Source: Thauera carbonicopians (GTDB lineage Bacteria > Pseudomonadota > Gammaproteobacteria > Burkholderiales > Rhodocyclaceae). From it: DNA of 64,000 nt. The stretch lies in contig NZ_JANUXN010000004.1 in assembly GCF_025699485.1 (NCBI RefSeq), positions 310,001 through 374,000 on the forward strand. Reading direction: 5' to 3'. Shown piece by piece: positions 62,647 to 64,000 of this stretch. The position numbers were made by a program, and so were the translations under genes. Each line of letters opens with the position of its first letter. Position 1 is the first letter of the stretch. The notes below the pieces were generated by a model that did no database searches, was not told the DNA's origin, and worked only from the letters and a program-made list of their open reading frames with translations.

Positions 62647-63924
62647 TTATTTGCGTATCTCGCCGTTGCCGAACACGACCCACTTCTGGCTGGTCAGGCC
62701 TTCCAGCCCGACCGGGCCGCGAGCGTGGATCTTGTCGGTGGAAATGCCGATTTCCGCGCCCAGGCCGTATTCGAAGCCGTCGGCGAAGCGGGTGGAGGCA
62801 TTGACCATCACCGAGGACGAATCCACCTCGCGCAGGAAGCGCATCGCGTGGCTGTAGTTCTCGGTGACGATCGCTTCGGTGTGGCCCGAGCTGTAGCCGT
62901 TGATGTGGGCGATCGCCTCGTCGAGGCCGTCCACCAGCTTGATGGCGATGATCGGCGCCAGGTATTCCTCGCGCCAGTCGGCTTCGGTGGCGGCGATGAG
63001 CTTGGCGGCGTCGATGCCGGCTTCGCGCAGCAGCGCCAGCGAATCGGCGCAGCAGCGCATCTCGACGCCCTTGCCGGCCAGCATGCGGCCGATTTCGGCG
63101 AGATAGATGTCGGCGACGCCGCGCGAGACCAGCAGCGATTCGGCGGTATTGCAGGTGCCGTAGCGCTGGGTCTTGGAATTCTCGACGATGGGCACGACCT
63201 TGGCCGGGTCGGCTTCGTCGTCGATATAGACGTGGCAGTTGCCGTCGAGGTGCTTGATCACCGGCACGCGCGCGTCCCTGGAGATGCGCTCGATCAGGCC
63301 CTTGCCGCCGCGCGGCACGATGACGTCGACGAACTCGGGCATCGCGATCAGCGCACCCACGGCTTCGCGGTCGGTGGTCTCGACCACCTGCACCGCATGC
63401 TCGGGCAGGCCGGCGGCGAGCAGGCCGCTGCGCACGCAGGCGGCGATCGCCCGGTTGGCATTGATCGCCTCCTTGCCGCCGCGCAGGATCGCGGCGTTGC
63501 CGGACTTCAGGCACAGCGCGGCGGCGTCGGCGGTGACGTTGGGGCGGGCTTCGTAGATGATGCCGATCACGCCCAGCGGCACGCGCATCTTGCCGAGCTG
63601 GATGCCGGACGGGCGGCGCTTGATGTCGGTCATCTCGCCGACCGGGTCGGGTAGCGCGGCGACCTGTTCGAGGCCTTCGGCCATGGCTTCGACGCCCTTG
63701 TCGGTCAGCGTCAGGCGGTCGATCAATGCGGGCTCGAGGCCGGCGGCGCGCGCTTCGGCAAGATCTTGCGCATTGGCGGCGAGCAGTGCCTCGCTACGGG
63801 CGCGGATCTCGGCGGCCATCGCCAGCAGCGCGGCGTTCTTGGTGGCGGTGGAGGCGGCGGCCAGCACGCGCGAAGCGGCGCGGGCCTGGCGGCCGAGAGT
63901 CTGCATGTAGTTCTGGATGTCCAT
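62647..63924 (-). CDS. proA: Glutamate-5-semialdehyde dehydrogenase
   Basis: 425-aa gamma-glutamyl phosphate reductase of proline synthesis. [14 protein letters not shown] (about 104-117) begins the NADP-binding part; the catalytic Cys is in [15 protein letters not shown] (about 253). ATG 63924 gives MDIQNYMQ; a start at 63960 is unsupported. Region 63925-64000 holds its upstream sequence and the window edge. Confidence 0.95.
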   Translation of the reverse strand: MDIQNYMQTLGRQARAASRVLAAASTATKNAALLAMAAEIRARSEALLAANAQDLAEARAAGLEPALIDRLTLTDKGVEAMAEGLEQVAALPDPVGEMTDIKRRPSGIQLGKMRVPLGVIGIIYEARPNVTADAAALCLKSGNAAILRGGKEAINANRAIAACVRSGLLAAGLPEHAVQVVETTDREAVGALIAMPEFVDVIVPRGGKGLIERISRDARVPVIKHLDGNCHVYIDDEADPAKVVPIVENSKTQRYGTCNTAESLLVSRGVADIYLAEIGRMLAGKGVEMRCCADSLALLREAGIDAAKLIAATEADWREEYLAPIIAIKLVDGLDEAIAHINGYSSGHTEAIVTENYSHAMRFLREVDSSSVMVNASTRFADGFEYGLGAEIGISTDKIHARGPVGLEGLTSQKWVVFGNGEIRK

Positions 63925-64000
63925 CGCGGTGTCTGGTGAGATGAGGGCGTGGCAGCCCAAAACCCAATTAAAACACCGAACGTCGCCCGCGGGCTATGTG

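Overview
The window is a gene-dense, GC-rich stretch of bacterial chromosome. The content points to a betaproteobacterium, most likely in or near the Rhodocyclales (Thauera/Azoarcus type). The evidence is the macromolecular-synthesis operon rpsU-dnaG-rpoD, a circularly permuted two-piece tmRNA, a pilB-pilC-pilD block, an H-NS-family protein with the betaproteobacterial C-terminus, the order fmdB-DUF502-aspS, and an AMP ligase resembling those of exosortase A systems. I see no rRNA, CRISPR array, IS element, transposase or prophage. Genus-level assignment is inference only.

Layout. 1-4.8 kb: AMP-dependent ligase, ampD, UDP-glucose dehydrogenase, and a lytic transglycosylase with a near-consensus promoter and a leader of about 270 nt that looks structured. 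4.8-15.2 kb: aminotransferase, divergent pckG/maeB (PEP-pyruvate-malate node), patatin, a PBP7-type endopeptidase, an IclR regulator and an RluF/RluB-type pseudouridine synthase. 15.3-20.2 kb: a small Cys-rich protein and a MacA/ATPase/two-permease export operon ending in a small secreted protein. 20.2-24.5 kb: glnS, an MscS-type channel and an OmpA-like lipoprotein. 24.5-27.6 kb: thiC and thiD behind a TPP riboswitch. 27.7-31.7 kb: a carbonic-anhydrase-like protein that has lost zinc ligands, a Pcm-like methyltransferase, a rhodanese and a TolC-type protein. 31.8-36.1 kb: waaA, UDP-glucuronate 4-epimerase, argB, hsp20 and a CWC protein. 36.1-38.5 kb: a barnase-like lipoprotein with its barstar inhibitor, and a receiver-TPR protein with a Glu at the phospho-site. 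38.6-46.5 kb: aspS, a DUF502 protein, an FmdB zinc ribbon, pilD-pilC-pilB and a CcsA/YpjD-like protein. 46.5-50.7 kb: ffh, EI24, a molybdopterin-binding-domain protein, a YgjP-like metallopeptidase and gloA. 50.8-58.8 kb: a nitronate-monooxygenase-like flavoprotein, permuted tmRNA, tRNA-Ile2(CAT), rpoD, dnaG, rpsU, tsaD and plsY. 58.9-63.9 kb: folB, an H-NS-like protein, a YbaK-like deacylase, a XerC/D recombinase, an MGMT, a chalcone-isomerase-like protein and proA.

How the genes fit together. Envelope biology dominates: peptidoglycan turnover and recycling (ampD, lytic transglycosylase, PBP7-like), nucleotide sugars and LPS (ugd, glucuronate epimerase, waaA), efflux (MacAB-like operon, TolC) and type IV pilus assembly (pilBCD). 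The rest is core information processing (glnS, aspS, ffh, dnaG, rpoD, rpsU, tsaD, tmRNA) and central metabolism (pckG, maeB, thiC/thiD, argB, proA, folB). The least explained items are the structured leader before the lytic transglycosylase, the pseudo-carbonic anhydrase fused to a surface-adhesin-like domain, the lipoprotein RNase/barstar pair, the degenerate receiver-TPR protein and the small Cys-rich protein. I found no obviously new multi-gene defence or mobile system.
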